This document shows, in pieces, positions 8,792 through 17,191 of a DNA stretch of 64,000 nt (position 1 is its first letter; every line of letters begins with the position of its first letter). Where the stretch lies: assembly GCA_963697965.1 (NCBI GenBank), contig OY969108.1, forward strand, positions 1,054,001-1,118,000, given 5' to 3'. The stretch comes from JAPLJC01 sp963697965. Its GTDB lineage: Bacteria; Desulfobacterota; Desulfobaccia; Desulfobaccales; 0-14-0-80-60-11. The translations under genes were made by a program, and so were the position numbers. Below the pieces are notes generated by a model. The model made no database searches. It was not told the DNA's origin and worked only from the letters and a program-made list of their open reading frames with translations.

Positions 8792-9724
8792 TCAACCCAC
8801 CCGAAACTGTCCCGCCTGCCCCCAAGATCGGAGAAGTTGGGTGAGGAGCCGGTTTACCGGGGTGGGGACCCCCAGGGCCTGCCCCCGGGAGGCCACCTGG
8901 CCGTTGAGGGCGTCGATTTCCGTAGGCCGGCCGGCCAGGACGTCCTGGAGCATGGAGGAGCGATTGGCCGCGGTGGCCTGGCATACCTGGCGCAGGCGTT
9001 CCTCCGGGTCCAGGTCCAGGGGGAGCCCCGCGGCCCGCGCCACCCGCTGGGCTTCCCGAGCCGCGGCCAACGCCAGCTCCCAAGCCTCGGGCAGGTGCAG
9101 CAGCGCTCCGTTGGGCACCCGCAACAGGGCGGTCAGGGGATTGAGGCCGACGTTGACCAACAGCTTTTCCCACAAAGCCAGCTCGATGTCCGGCTGCTCC
9201 CGGCAGTCCAGGCCGGCCCGGCGCAGCGCCGCCGCCACCCGGGCCAGTTCCTCCGGGGAAACCTGAGAGCCGCTGGGGACTCCAATGATCAGCGGCCCCT
9301 CCCCGGCCAGAATAATCTCCCCCGCCGCCGTCCTGGTCACGCCCAGCATGGCCACCCCCACCAGCAGCCTTTGCGGTCCCACCGCCGCAGCCAGCGTCTC
9401 CAGGTTGCCCAGACCGTTTTGCAAGCTGAGGACCAGGCCGTGTTCCGCCAGCAGGGGCCTGAGACTCAGGGCCGCCACTTGGGTCTGGTGAGCTTTGACG
9501 GCCACGATGACCAGAGCCGCCGGGCCTGCTTCCCCTGGCAGGCCGATGGGCACCGGGATTTGCCGCTCTCCGCGTGCCGGGGTGCGCACCCTTAGGCCCT
9601 GCCGCTTGAGGCGCGCCGCCCGCTCCGGGAGATAATCGACCAGGGTGACCTCCTCCCCAGCCTCAAATAGCAAAGCCCCCAGCAAACCACCCAGGGCTCC
9701 GGGTCCGATGATGGCGATTTTCAT
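8792..9724 (-). CDS. panE: 2-dehydropantoate 2-reductase
   Basis: NADPH-dependent ketopantoate reductase of pantothenate (coenzyme A) synthesis. The N-terminal Rossmann loop MKIAIIGPGALGGLLGALL and VIVAVKAHQT are typical. The C-terminal ApbA_C domain carries ALWEKLLVNVGLNPLTALL (catalytic Lys) and SSMLQDVLAGRPTEIDALNG, the family's best fingerprint. ATG 9724 gives the compact standard N-terminus (310 residues). An ATG at 9733 and an extension to 9841 are also open, but the extension lacks family character. It converges on the SGNH gene and diverges from phoU. Confidence 0.93.
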   Translation of the reverse strand: MKIAIIGPGALGGLLGALLFEAGEEVTLVDYLPERAARLKRQGLRVRTPARGERQIPVPIGLPGEAGPAALVIVAVKAHQTQVAALSLRPLLAEHGLVLSLQNGLGNLETLAAAVGPQRLLVGVAMLGVTRTAAGEIILAGEGPLIIGVPSGSQVSPEELARVAAALRRAGLDCREQPDIELALWEKLLVNVGLNPLTALLRVPNGALLHLPEAWELALAAAREAQRVARAAGLPLDLDPEERLRQVCQATAANRSSMLQDVLAGRPTEIDALNGQVASRGQALGVPTPVNRLLTQLLRSWGQAGQFRVG

Positions 9725-9886
9725 GGTTTCCATTCCGGTAGCCACGGGCACTGGGGAGCTTTTAGGGCCTGCGGCCTCCCACCTGAAAAAGATTTTAGGT
9801 CCCTGCCCAGATATCTCTTCCAGATTGTTGATCTTTTGCACGATTTATAGTAAAATTCGTTACGCTGCAAGCAGAGGAAGGGATTG

Positions 9887-10591
9887 ATGATGGCGACCCC
9901 CATGAAGATGGCGAGGCAATTCGATCAGGAATTGGAGCAGATCAAACAGGATCTGCTGCGAATGGGGAGCCTGGCCGAAACCGCAGTGGACAAGAGCATC
10001 ATCTCGGTGACTACCCGTAATTCCGAGCTGGCCCGGGACGTGGTCATCGAGGACATTACCCTGAACCGCATGGAATTGGCCGTTGAAGAACAGGCCTTCA
10101 GGCTGCTGGCCCTGCGCCAGCCCCTGGCCACGGACCTGAGACTGACCACCGCGGCCATGCGCATCGCCACTGAGCTGGAGCGCATTGGCGATCAGGCGGT
10201 GAACATCGCCGAAAGAGCCATGGAACTCAACAGCAGCGAGCCCCTGCAGGTCCCCATCGATCTCAAGGTCATGGCCGACATGGCCCTGGGTATGGTGACC
10301 AGCAGCATCGACGCCTTCGTGCACCAGGACCCCAAGCTGGCCATCAAGGTGTGTCAGCGGGATGTGGAAGTGGACCTGTTGGACGATGAGTATGTCCAAA
10401 AGATTCTGGCGTGCATGGTCCAGGAGTCGCGCTGGGTGACGCGGCTGCACCATTTTCTCATTATCGTCCGGAATTTGGAGCGCATCGCCGACCTGGCCAC
10501 CAACATCGCCGAAGACATCGTCTTCATCGTGGAAGGCAGGGTTATCAAGCATCAGTGCGAAGAGTGGATGCTGGTTTCGACCCCCACCTGA
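9887..10591 (+). CDS. phoU: phosphate-specific transport system accessory protein PhoU
   Basis: A two-repeat helical-bundle regulator of phosphate uptake and Pho signalling. Both repeats show the PhoU metal/helix pattern: RIATELERIGDQAVNIAERA in the first and IIVRNLERIADLATNIAEDI in the second. AGGAAGG lies five bases before ATG 9887; a second ATG follows immediately. No pst transporter or phoR-phoB genes are nearby, so phoU is separated from its usual operon. The 3' end overlaps the dnaA 3' end on the other strand by 47 bp. Confidence 0.96.
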   Translation: MMATPMKMARQFDQELEQIKQDLLRMGSLAETAVDKSIISVTTRNSELARDVVIEDITLNRMELAVEEQAFRLLALRQPLATDLRLTTAAMRIATELERIGDQAVNIAERAMELNSSEPLQVPIDLKVMADMALGMVTSSIDAFVHQDPKLAIKVCQRDVEVDLLDDEYVQKILACMVQESRWVTRLHHFLIIVRNLERIADLATNIAEDIVFIVEGRVIKHQCEEWMLVSTPT

Positions 10592-11921
10592 CCTGGGCCT
10601 GGGCCAACTTTTGCTCCAGTAGCTGCACTTCCTGGGCCAGGCGTTTATTGGTCTTGCGTTCCCGCTCCAGGGTTTGCAAGGCGTGCACCACGGTGGCGTG
10701 GCTCCTTTGAAAGAGGAGCCCCAACTCCGCCATCGTCTTCTCCGAATAGAGGCGGGCGAAATAATACCCTAGCTGCCGGGCCCGCACCAGCCGCTTCTGG
10801 CGGGAACGCCCCAAGAGTTCCACCAGGCTCACCCCATAATAGTCGCAGACAATCTTTTGGATCTCCGGGATGCTCAGGCGGCTGGACACCGCCTGCAAGT
10901 CCTGGAGGACCTCCCGGGCCATGGACGGGTTGAAGCTCTGGTTGAGCAAGGCCGACCGGGCCAGCAGGCAGTCCAGGGCGCTCTCCAGGCGGCGGACGTC
11001 GCCGCTGACATATTCCGCCAGGTATTCCAGGATCTTCACCGAGACTTGCACCCCCCGGCTCTCGGCCTTTTTGGCCAGGATATTCACCCGGGTGGGGAAG
11101 TCCGGAGGGCCGATGGGGGTAATGACCCCGCCGGTGAGCCGGGAGCGGAGTTCCTGGGAGAGTTGGCTGATCTCCCCAGGAAGATAACAACTGGTGAAGA
11201 CCAGCCTTTTGCGGTGGCTCAGGAGGGTGTCCAGGGTGTAGCACACTTCCGCCTGAATCTTCTCTTTGCCGCTTAAAAACTGGACCTCTTCCAGGAGCAA
11301 AATGTCGCATTCGCGGCGGAAGCGCTCCTTGAAATCGGCCATCTGCCCGCTTTTCAAGGCCCTCACCATTTGGTTGGCGAAATTCTCCGCGGTGAGATAC
11401 ATTACCCTGCCCGCACCGGCCGTCTGGCTGATGAAGTTGCCCATGGCCTGGGATAGATGGCTCTTGCCCAGACCGGGGTTGGAGGTGATGAACAAGAGAT
11501 GGTTATAAAAGGTGTCATCCCTGGCCAGGGCCCGGGAAGCTTGATAGGCCAGGCGGTTGGAGGCCCCGACCACAAATTTATCAAAGGTGAAGGCTTGGTT
11601 AAGACGGCTCCAGGTGGTAGGCGGCGCTAACTGGGGCAAAACCGGATGGGCCGGCCGCGGCAACGTCTGCGGCCGGGCAGGGGCGTTGAGCAATTTCAAG
11701 GACACCCCCGCCGGCGTCTGCCCCAGGTTTGCCAGGGCCTGCCGGATTAGCGGCAGATAATGGCCCTGAACCCATCTCAAGGAAAAGGGATTGGGGCAGG
11801 CCAGCAGCAGTTCGCCTCCGGGACCGCTTTCCACCTGGAGGGGCTCGATCCATAAATGGAAGGTGGAGGAGGGTATCTCGCCCTTGATTACCTCTTTGAC
11901 CGCTTCCCAGGTGTTTGTCAT
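10545..11921 (-). CDS. dnaA: DnaA-family chromosomal replication initiator, divergent
   Basis: 458 residues with the full DnaA layout: domain I (TWEAVKEVIKGEIPSSTFHL), a Pro-rich linker at about 80-105, AAA+ domain III, and helix-turn-helix domain IV. Several normally conserved positions differ. The P-loop is SNPGLGKSH (residues 147-155, first Gly replaced by Ser). Walker B reads LLLEEVQFL with Glu211-Glu212 for the usual Asp-Asp. Sensor I reads TSCYLP for TSDRPP. The DNA-recognition signature GGRDHTTV is replaced by QRSHATVV (405-412). The box VII-like SRL and sensor II VRRLESAL remain. It may be this lineage's only DnaA or a second, specialised copy; the symbol is by family. The 574-bp upstream gap is described separately. 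Confidence 0.85.
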   Translation of the reverse strand: MTNTWEAVKEVIKGEIPSSTFHLWIEPLQVESGPGGELLLACPNPFSLRWVQGHYLPLIRQALANLGQTPAGVSLKLLNAPARPQTLPRPAHPVLPQLAPPTTWSRLNQAFTFDKFVVGASNRLAYQASRALARDDTFYNHLLFITSNPGLGKSHLSQAMGNFISQTAGAGRVMYLTAENFANQMVRALKSGQMADFKERFRRECDILLLEEVQFLSGKEKIQAEVCYTLDTLLSHRKRLVFTSCYLPGEISQLSQELRSRLTGGVITPIGPPDFPTRVNILAKKAESRGVQVSVKILEYLAEYVSGDVRRLESALDCLLARSALLNQSFNPSMAREVLQDLQAVSSRLSIPEIQKIVCDYYGVSLVELLGRSRQKRLVRARQLGYYFARLYSEKTMAELGLLFQRSHATVVHALQTLERERKTNKRLAQEVQLLEQKLAQAQVRWGSKPASTLRTDA

Positions 11922-12495
11922 GGTCCCCCGCCGCCGGTGTAAATGCTGAACCGATGCTAACTTTTGGAGCCATCCCAGTCAAAGGGGATGGGACCGAAAT
12001 GCACCTTAGCCCGACCACGTTGCCGGCAACCGAGGGGAAGGGTAAAGAGGCAATGGTGGTGCGGGCCTGTCCCACGCCACAAAATATCCTGCGAAATCAA
12101 TATGATTTGGAGCAGGAACCATCGGCCTCAGGGGTTTGTCAGGCTCCCCCGCGGCCCTTTGCGTTTTGAGTCCATCTCGCGTTTGCTACCGTTTCCGACG
12201 ATTTTCATAAGATGAAAAGAGAATCAGGTGCAAAATTCGGTATCCCTGCTACACGCATATGAGAAATCCCTTCAAAAAATATTAATTAACAATATCCATA
12301 AGTTATCCAAGCAGCGGCCAGGGGCGGGGGTCATGGAGGAACCGGCTGGGCGGGATGCCTCTCACATCCGGGGTTCGCTGCCAGCCACCAAAGGGCTGGG
12401 GGCCTATGGTCCGCTTTATCTCCGCTTTCCTTGACAAATTCGCCCGCTCGGTTATATCATTGCCTAAATATTTCGAAAATCTTCCGAGGCCGGCC
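11922..12495. other. intergenic region upstream of dnaA, possible origin-associated
   Basis: No gene is supported in this 574-bp gap between the divergent dnaA and GNAT genes. It holds an AT-rich patch at about 12270-12310 that ends in TTATCCAAG (12303-12311), seven of nine matches to the canonical DnaA box TTATCCACA. No cluster of boxes is visible, so a replication origin is only a possibility. A good sigma-70 promoter for the GNAT gene lies at its right end. Confidence 0.4.
12431..12458 (+). promoter_or_regulatory. sigma-70 type promoter of the GNAT gene
   Basis: A consensus -35 TTGACA (12431-12436) is followed after 16 bp by TATATC (12453-12458); TATCAT at 18-bp spacing is an alternative -10. 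Transcription would begin about 30 bp before the GNAT start codon, leaving a short leader with GAGG as ribosome-binding site. Confidence 0.6.
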
Positions 12496-13065
12496 ATGAT
12501 CAATTATCCCGCTTACCGCAAGTTCATCACCCTGCGCAACGGCAAACGGATGATGTTTCGTTTCCTCAACCAGGAGGATCGCCAGGGCTTGCTCCAGTTG
12601 TTTCAGGGTGCTCCCGAAGAGGATGTCCGGTATCTCAAGCAGAATGTCAAAGATCCCAAGGTGGTCAACTACTGGATAGATAACATCAATTACCAAAAGG
12701 TCTTACCCCTGCTGGCGGTGGACCTGGAAACCAATCGGATTGCGGCGGACGCCACCCTGCACCGGGGTAAACACTCCTCCAAGCACATCGGGGAGATCCG
12801 GATTTTTGTGTCCCGCAGCTACCGCAACCTGGGACTGGGCTCCCTGATGCTGGAGGAGCTGATCGAACTGGCCTTTAGGGAAAATCTCCAGTGGCTGAGG
12901 GCGGAGATCATCGCCGACTTCAAAAAGGTGATCAAGGGCTTCAGAACCCATGGATTTGAACATAAGGCGGTGCTGGACGACTATTTTATCCGCATGGATG
13001 GGGTGACCCACGACGTGGTGTTGCTGATGCGCCCGGTCATGAAAATTGAGGAAGCGGAATTTTAA
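12496..13065 (+). CDS. GNAT-family N-acetyltransferase
   Basis: A 189-residue acetyl-CoA-dependent acyltransferase. The acetyl-CoA pyrophosphate loop is SYRNLGLGSLMLEELIELA (R-x-x-G-x-G), preceded by the beta-strand GEIRIFVSR. The substrate cannot be read. ATG 12496 is chosen because GAGG sits six bases upstream and the preceding in-frame codons run back through the promoter. The N-terminal segment (YRKFITLRNGKRMMFRFLN) is typical of a GNAT subgroup that also occurs as CoA-ligase fusions. The gene is monocistronic, with its own promoter and a terminator at 13095. Confidence 0.88.
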   Translation: MINYPAYRKFITLRNGKRMMFRFLNQEDRQGLLQLFQGAPEEDVRYLKQNVKDPKVVNYWIDNINYQKVLPLLAVDLETNRIAADATLHRGKHSSKHIGEIRIFVSRSYRNLGLGSLMLEELIELAFRENLQWLRAEIIADFKKVIKGFRTHGFEHKAVLDDYFIRMDGVTHDVVLLMRPVMKIEEAEF

Positions 13066-13094
13066 CGGCGGCACCATGGGTTCGCGGTAAGACC

Positions 13095-13121
13095 GGGGCG
13101 GGTATTAAACCCGCCCCTTTT
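13095..13121 (+). terminator. rho-independent terminator after the GNAT gene
   Basis: A perfect 9-bp stem GGGGCGGGT / ACCCGCCCC with a five-base loop (ATTAA), followed by TTTT, 29 bp after the stop codon. Confidence 0.75.
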
Positions 13122-13172
13122 CGTCCAGGGCCTCCCTGGAGCGGTTGGGTCTTCGATTAGGGAGAGAAAGCC

Positions 13173-14346
13173 ATGGGGCGGGTAATAACCGGTCTGGAAA
13201 GCTTCCTTAAAGACCCGCCTGCCTGGACGGCCCGGAGCCGGTTGGGGCTGCTCAGCCACCCGGCGGCGGTAGCCGCCGATCTGACCGCCGCCCGGGAACT
13301 CCTGGCAGCCCGCTTTCCCGGACAACTTAAGGTGCTGTTCAGTCCGCAGCACGGCCTGTGGGGGGAGAAGCAAGACAATATGATCTCCTCCGCCGACTTT
13401 GTGGACCCCCTCCTGAAGCTGCCGGTGATAAGTCTTTATGGTCCCCGGATAGCCCCCCCCGCCGAGGCCCTGGCGGAGGTGGATGCCGTCCTGGTGGACC
13501 TGCAGGACGTGGGCGCCCGGGTGTACACCTTTGCCGCCACCCTGGCCAAGGTGATGGAGGCTGCGGCTCATCTGGGCAAAAAGGTGGCGGTCCTGGACCG
13601 CCCCAACCCCATCGGCGGCGCCGCGGTGGAGGGTAATATCCTGCGGCCGGAATGGGCCTCTCTGGTGGGGCCTTATCCTCTGCCCATGCGCCATGGCCTT
13701 ACCCTGGGGGAACTGGCCCGCTACTACCAGGTCACCCAAAAGATCGACTGCGACCTGGAGGTGATCCCCCTGGCCGGTTGGCGGCGGCGAGACTATTTCG
13801 ACGCCAGCGGCCTGCCCTGGGTATTGCCTTCCCCTAATCTGCCGACCCTGGAAGGAGCCCTGGTCTATCCGGGGCAGGTCCTCCTGGAAGGCACCAATCT
13901 CTCGGAGGGGCGGGGCACCACCAAACCCTTCGAACTCTGCGGGGCGCCGTTCCTGGAGCCGGCGCGGCTGCAGGCCCTGTTGCCGAAACTGCCGGGAGTG
14001 ATCCTGCGAGAGGCCTGCTTTGAGCCCACCTTTCAAAAGTGGAGCGGCGAGAATGTGCTGCGGCTTCCAACTGCACGTCATCGACCGGGGGAGTTTCAAG
14101 CCCTATTTCACCACCCTGGCCCTGTTGGCGGCGATCCGGGAGATTTACCCGGAGCAATTCGCCTGGCGCCAGCCGCCCTATGAATACGAGACCTCAAGGC
14201 TGCCCATCGACCTGCTCACCGGTGACGCCGCCATCCGCCTGGGGCTGGAGCGGGGCTTGAGCGCCGCGGAACTGGAAGATTCCTGGCAGGGAGATCTGGC
14301 CGGATTCCTAAAGACGCGGCGGGAGTTCCTGTTGTATCCGGAATGA
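13173..14346 (+). pseudogene. NamZ-type exo-beta-N-acetylmuramidase (DUF1343), split by a one-base insertion
   Basis: DUF1343 proteins include Bacillus NamZ, which releases MurNAc from non-reducing ends of peptidoglycan fragments. The N-terminal part contains GLLSHPAAVAADL, FSPQHGLWGEKQDNM, VDLQDVGARVYTFAATL, LDRPNPIGGAAVEG and LLEGTNLSEGRGTTKPFEL, all family landmarks. After ACFEPTFQKWSGE (to 14051) the frame shifts. Skipping one A at 14052/14053 continues as MCCGFQLHVIDRGSFKPYF to a normal end at 14346 (390 residues). No signal peptide is evident, so the protein would act in the cytoplasm or by another route. Everything but the extra base looks intact, so a sequence error is plausible. Confidence 0.85.
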
Positions 14347-14402
14347 AAAGAATTTGGTGGGGGGGCCTCCGTGCCCGCCATTCCTACCTCTCAGGCAAAG
14401 AT

Positions 14403-14419
14403 AGTGCGCACTGCGCACT
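14403..14419. repeat. 17-bp perfect palindrome
   Basis: AGTGCGCA-C-TGCGCACT, an 8-bp inverted repeat with a one-base spacer, 220 bp upstream of hydB. The symmetry is suited to a dimeric regulator, but no regulator can be named. Confidence 0.5.
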
Positions 14420-14442
14420 CTACGCTTAATGCACCAGGGAAT

Positions 14443-14461
14443 AGGGCGGCCTGTGGCCGCC
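14443..14461. repeat. dispersed palindromic repeat, copy 1
   Basis: AGGGCGGCCTGTGGCCGCC. The exact reverse complement of this 19-mer occurs at 20279-20297, between genes on the far side of the hydrogenase operon. The core GGCGGCC...GGCCGCC forms a hairpin, as in REP-type elements. Confidence 0.7.
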
Positions 14462-14638
14462 GGCCGTCAAAAAACCGGCTTCTTAAAATTTTTAGGTTTT
14501 TCGGCCCATCAATGCCCGATTTAACCAACTGGCCCTTGACTCCAACCAAGTAAGGCCATATCTACCAGGGTAAAGATGATACGGACTAGTTCGATAACGT
14601 GAGATAGTCCTTGAACGATTAGGTTAGGGGGTTGGGCT

Positions 14639-15802
14639 ATGGCTTCCCCCGTTTCAGTTGGCGCCAAGCTGGCGATGGCCGTAGCGGATTTTCCGCAACT
14701 CCTGGCAGCCTTGGACCGCCTGGGCTACCAAATGGTGGGGCCTACTCTGCGGGATGGCCAGTTGCTTTACGGTGACCTGGTCGGGGTGGCTGACCTGCCC
14801 GTGGGTTGGACCGACGCGCAGGAACCCGGGGTTTTCAGCCTGCAACCCCGGGACGATCAGGCCCTCTTCGGCTACGGGGTCGGCCAGCAGTCCTGGAAGC
14901 AGTTCCTGTTTCCGTCCCACCACCTGCTCTGGCGCGCCGAACGCCACGGCGAAGGTTTTCAGATTATCCCGCCGGCTGAGAACGTCCCCCGCTACGCCTT
15001 CATCGGAGTCCGCGCCTGCGACCTTAAAGCCATGGCGGTCCAGAACCGGGTCTTTCTTGAAGGCCCTTACGTTGACCCGGTTTATCGGGCCCGCCTGGAG
15101 CAGACCTTCATCCTGGCGGTCAACTGCGGCGGCCGGAGTTGCGGCACCGGTTTCTGCGTCTCCATGGGCAGCGGCCCCCGGGCCACTTCCGGCTTCGATC
15201 TGGCGCTCACCGAGGTTTTAGAGGAAGGTGAACATTACTTCCTGGTGGAAGTGGGAACCGGGCGGGGCGCCGGCGTTCTCCGGTCAGTTTCCCAGCGGCC
15301 GGCCGCAGCCGCGGAAATCGGGGCTGCCGACCGCGTAATGGCGGCTATGACAGCAAGTCTGGGCCGCCAGCTGGAGACCCAGGGCCTCAAGGAACTCCTC
15401 TATCGCAATTACGAACACCCCCGCTGGGACGAAGTCACGGCCCGCTGCCTCAACTGCGGCAACTGCACCTGGGTCTGTCCCACCTGCTTCTGCCACACCG
15501 TCGAAGATGTCACCGACTTGACCGGCACCGTGGCTGCAAGATGGCGCCGTCAGGACGTCTGTTTCACCGTGGATTATTCCTACATTCATGGCGGCAGCAT
15601 CCGCTCCTCGCCCCGGTCGCGTTACCGCCAGTGGCTGACCCACAAACTGGCTACCTGGCATGACCAGTTCGGCTGCTCCGGCTGCGTCGGCTGCGGCCGT
15701 TGTCTAACCTGGTGCCCGGTGGGCATCGACCTCACCGAGGAAGTCCGGGCCATTCGGGATAATGAAGTCCCTCGCAAGGAGACCGAGCATGGAGACCATT
15801 GA
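14639..15802 (+). CDS. hydB: group 3b [NiFe]-hydrogenase / sulfhydrogenase beta subunit (iron-sulfur)
   Basis: Electron-transfer subunit of the cytoplasmic NAD(P)-linked HydABGD hydrogenase. The 387-residue protein has the HydB N-terminal region (FIGVRACDLKAMAVQNRVFL) and two [4Fe-4S] ferredoxin clusters near the C-terminus: CLNCGNCTWVCPTCFC and CSGCVGCGRCLTWCPVGIDL. It carries electrons between the hydrogenase dimer and the flavin subunit HydG. It opens the operon, with AGGGGG before ATG 14639. Its 3' end overlaps the cNMP-like gene by 14 bp. Confidence 0.92.
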   Translation: MASPVSVGAKLAMAVADFPQLLAALDRLGYQMVGPTLRDGQLLYGDLVGVADLPVGWTDAQEPGVFSLQPRDDQALFGYGVGQQSWKQFLFPSHHLLWRAERHGEGFQIIPPAENVPRYAFIGVRACDLKAMAVQNRVFLEGPYVDPVYRARLEQTFILAVNCGGRSCGTGFCVSMGSGPRATSGFDLALTEVLEEGEHYFLVEVGTGRGAGVLRSVSQRPAAAAEIGAADRVMAAMTASLGRQLETQGLKELLYRNYEHPRWDEVTARCLNCGNCTWVCPTCFCHTVEDVTDLTGTVAARWRRQDVCFTVDYSYIHGGSIRSSPRSRYRQWLTHKLATWHDQFGCSGCVGCGRCLTWCPVGIDLTEEVRAIRDNEVPRKETEHGDH

Positions 15803-16247
15803 GCCCATTCTGACGGCCCACCCCTTTTTCCGGGGGCTGGACCCGATCCACCTCAAGGACTTGGCCGCCTGCGCCTCCAAGGTCAACTACGCGGCGGGGG
15901 AGTTCCTCTACCGGGCCGAACAGGAGGCCACCTCCTTTTTCCTGATTCTCCAGGGCCGGGTCTCCTTGGAAATCTTCAGCGCCCGGCGGGGACCCTTGAC
16001 TCTCAATACCCTGGAGGGGGGTGACGTTTTGGGCTGGCTCTGGTTCGAGGAGAAGCCCTATTACTGGTTCCTGGATGCCAGGGCCATGGACCTGACCCGA
16101 GCCCTCAGTCTTAAGGTGGATTGCATTCGCAACAAGTGCGAATCGAACCACGATTTGGGCTTCGAAATCATGAAGCGCTACGCCCATTCTTTGGCGATAG
16201 GCTTCCGGGCAATTAGTCTGCAGCTCGCTGATATGTTTCAGGCATAA
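15789..16247 (+). CDS. stand-alone cyclic-nucleotide-binding-like (Crp-type sensor) domain
   Basis: A 152-residue protein with only the Crp/Fnr beta-roll sensor domain (FFRGLDPIHLKDLAACASKV, FLYRAEQEATSFFLILQGRV) and a dimer helix at the C-terminus; there is no helix-turn-helix. The phosphate-binding cassette is not the cAMP type: the segment reads GDVLGWLWFEEKPYYWFLDA, lacking the Glu and Arg that hold cAMP. It is therefore probably not a transcription factor or a cAMP sensor. Placement between hydB and hydG, with 14-bp overlap and AAGGAG before ATG 15789, suggests a partner or regulator of the hydrogenase complex (inference). Confidence 0.8.
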   Translation: METIEPILTAHPFFRGLDPIHLKDLAACASKVNYAAGEFLYRAEQEATSFFLILQGRVSLEIFSARRGPLTLNTLEGGDVLGWLWFEEKPYYWFLDARAMDLTRALSLKVDCIRNKCESNHDLGFEIMKRYAHSLAIGFRAISLQLADMFQA

Positions 16248-16327
16248 CTTAAGGGCGGGCGTCTTGCGGGGAAGTGGTTTGGGGTGTGAGAGACTGGCCA
16301 AGGCCCCGGCGGCGAAAGGGTAAACAG

Positions 16328-17188
16328 ATGACCCCAAAACCTGGGGAAATGAGCTTAGATAACCCTGCCCCCATGCTCCCGGAGATCTTCCAGGTCAAAC
16401 GGGTGCAACGGGAAACTGCGGATACCTTCACCCTGGAGATGACCCGATCCGGAGGCAGCGCCGATTTTGCCTTTGTGCCAGGGCAGTTCAACATGCTTTA
16501 TGCCTTCAGGGTGGGGGAGGTGCCCATCTCCATCAGCGGCGACCCGGCCCACCCCGGCATCCTGGTGCATACCCTCAGGAACGTCGGTAACGTCACCCGG
16601 GCTATTTGTAAATCCCGCCCCGGCGCCCAATTGGGTGTGAGGGGCCCCTTTGGAGCGTCCTGGCCGGTGGCCGCGGCCGCAGGCAACGACGTAATTATCG
16701 TGGCCGGGGGCTTAGGATTGGCACCATTGCGGCCCGCCCTATATCATATCCTCTCGCATCGCCGGGACTACGGCAATATCGAGCTGATTTACGGAGCCCG
16801 CACTTCTGCGGACCTGCTCTACCGCCGGGAGTTGGAGCGCTGGCGGGGTCGCTTCGACGTCAGGGTGCATGTCTCAGTGGACACCGCCGCCGCTGACTGG
16901 AAGGGGAGCGTCGGAGTGGTGACCACCGTCATCCCCCGGGCCCGCTTCGACTCGGAAAACACCACCGCCCTGGTATGCGGACCCCAGTTGATGATGCGCT
17001 ACACCCTCATGGAACTTCTGGGCCGGGGCCTGGCTCCCGCGCAAATCTTCGTCTCCATGGAACGCCACATGAAATGCGGCCTGGGCCTGTGCGGGCACTG
17101 CCAGTGGGGGCCCTTCTTCGTCTGCAAGGACGGGCCGGTTTTTCGCTACGATAAGGTCCTGGACTGGTTCGAGCGGCGGGAGGTCTGA
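16328..17188 (+). CDS. hydG: group 3b [NiFe]-hydrogenase gamma subunit (FAD/NAD(P)H module)
   Basis: Ferredoxin-NADP reductase-like subunit that exchanges hydride with NAD(P). FAD domain: FVPGQFNMLYAFRVGEVPIS. Nucleotide domain: VAGGLGLAPLRPALYHIL and LVCGPQLMMRYTL. The C-terminal [2Fe-2S] motif is MERHMKCGLGLCGHCQWGP with further Cys in FFVCKDG. This order (FAD, NAD, 2Fe-2S) is that of HydG/SudA and PyrK relatives. The start at 16328 has GAAAGGG upstream; longer in-frame readings have none. hydD begins 3 bp after the stop. Confidence 0.92.
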   Translation: MTPKPGEMSLDNPAPMLPEIFQVKRVQRETADTFTLEMTRSGGSADFAFVPGQFNMLYAFRVGEVPISISGDPAHPGILVHTLRNVGNVTRAICKSRPGAQLGVRGPFGASWPVAAAAGNDVIIVAGGLGLAPLRPALYHILSHRRDYGNIELIYGARTSADLLYRRELERWRGRFDVRVHVSVDTAAADWKGSVGVVTTVIPRARFDSENTTALVCGPQLMMRYTLMELLGRGLAPAQIFVSMERHMKCGLGLCGHCQWGPFFVCKDGPVFRYDKVLDWFERREV

Positions 17189-17191
17189 CTC

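Larger units (their letters stand above)
14347..14638. other. intergenic region before the hydrogenase operon
   Basis: No gene is seen in these 292 bp. The region carries a perfect palindrome (14403-14419), a dispersed palindromic repeat (14443-14461) and a 6-bp inverted repeat GGACTA...TAGTCC (14583-14588 / 14605-14610) close to the hydB start. The last could be a leader hairpin or regulator site. Confidence 0.5.
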
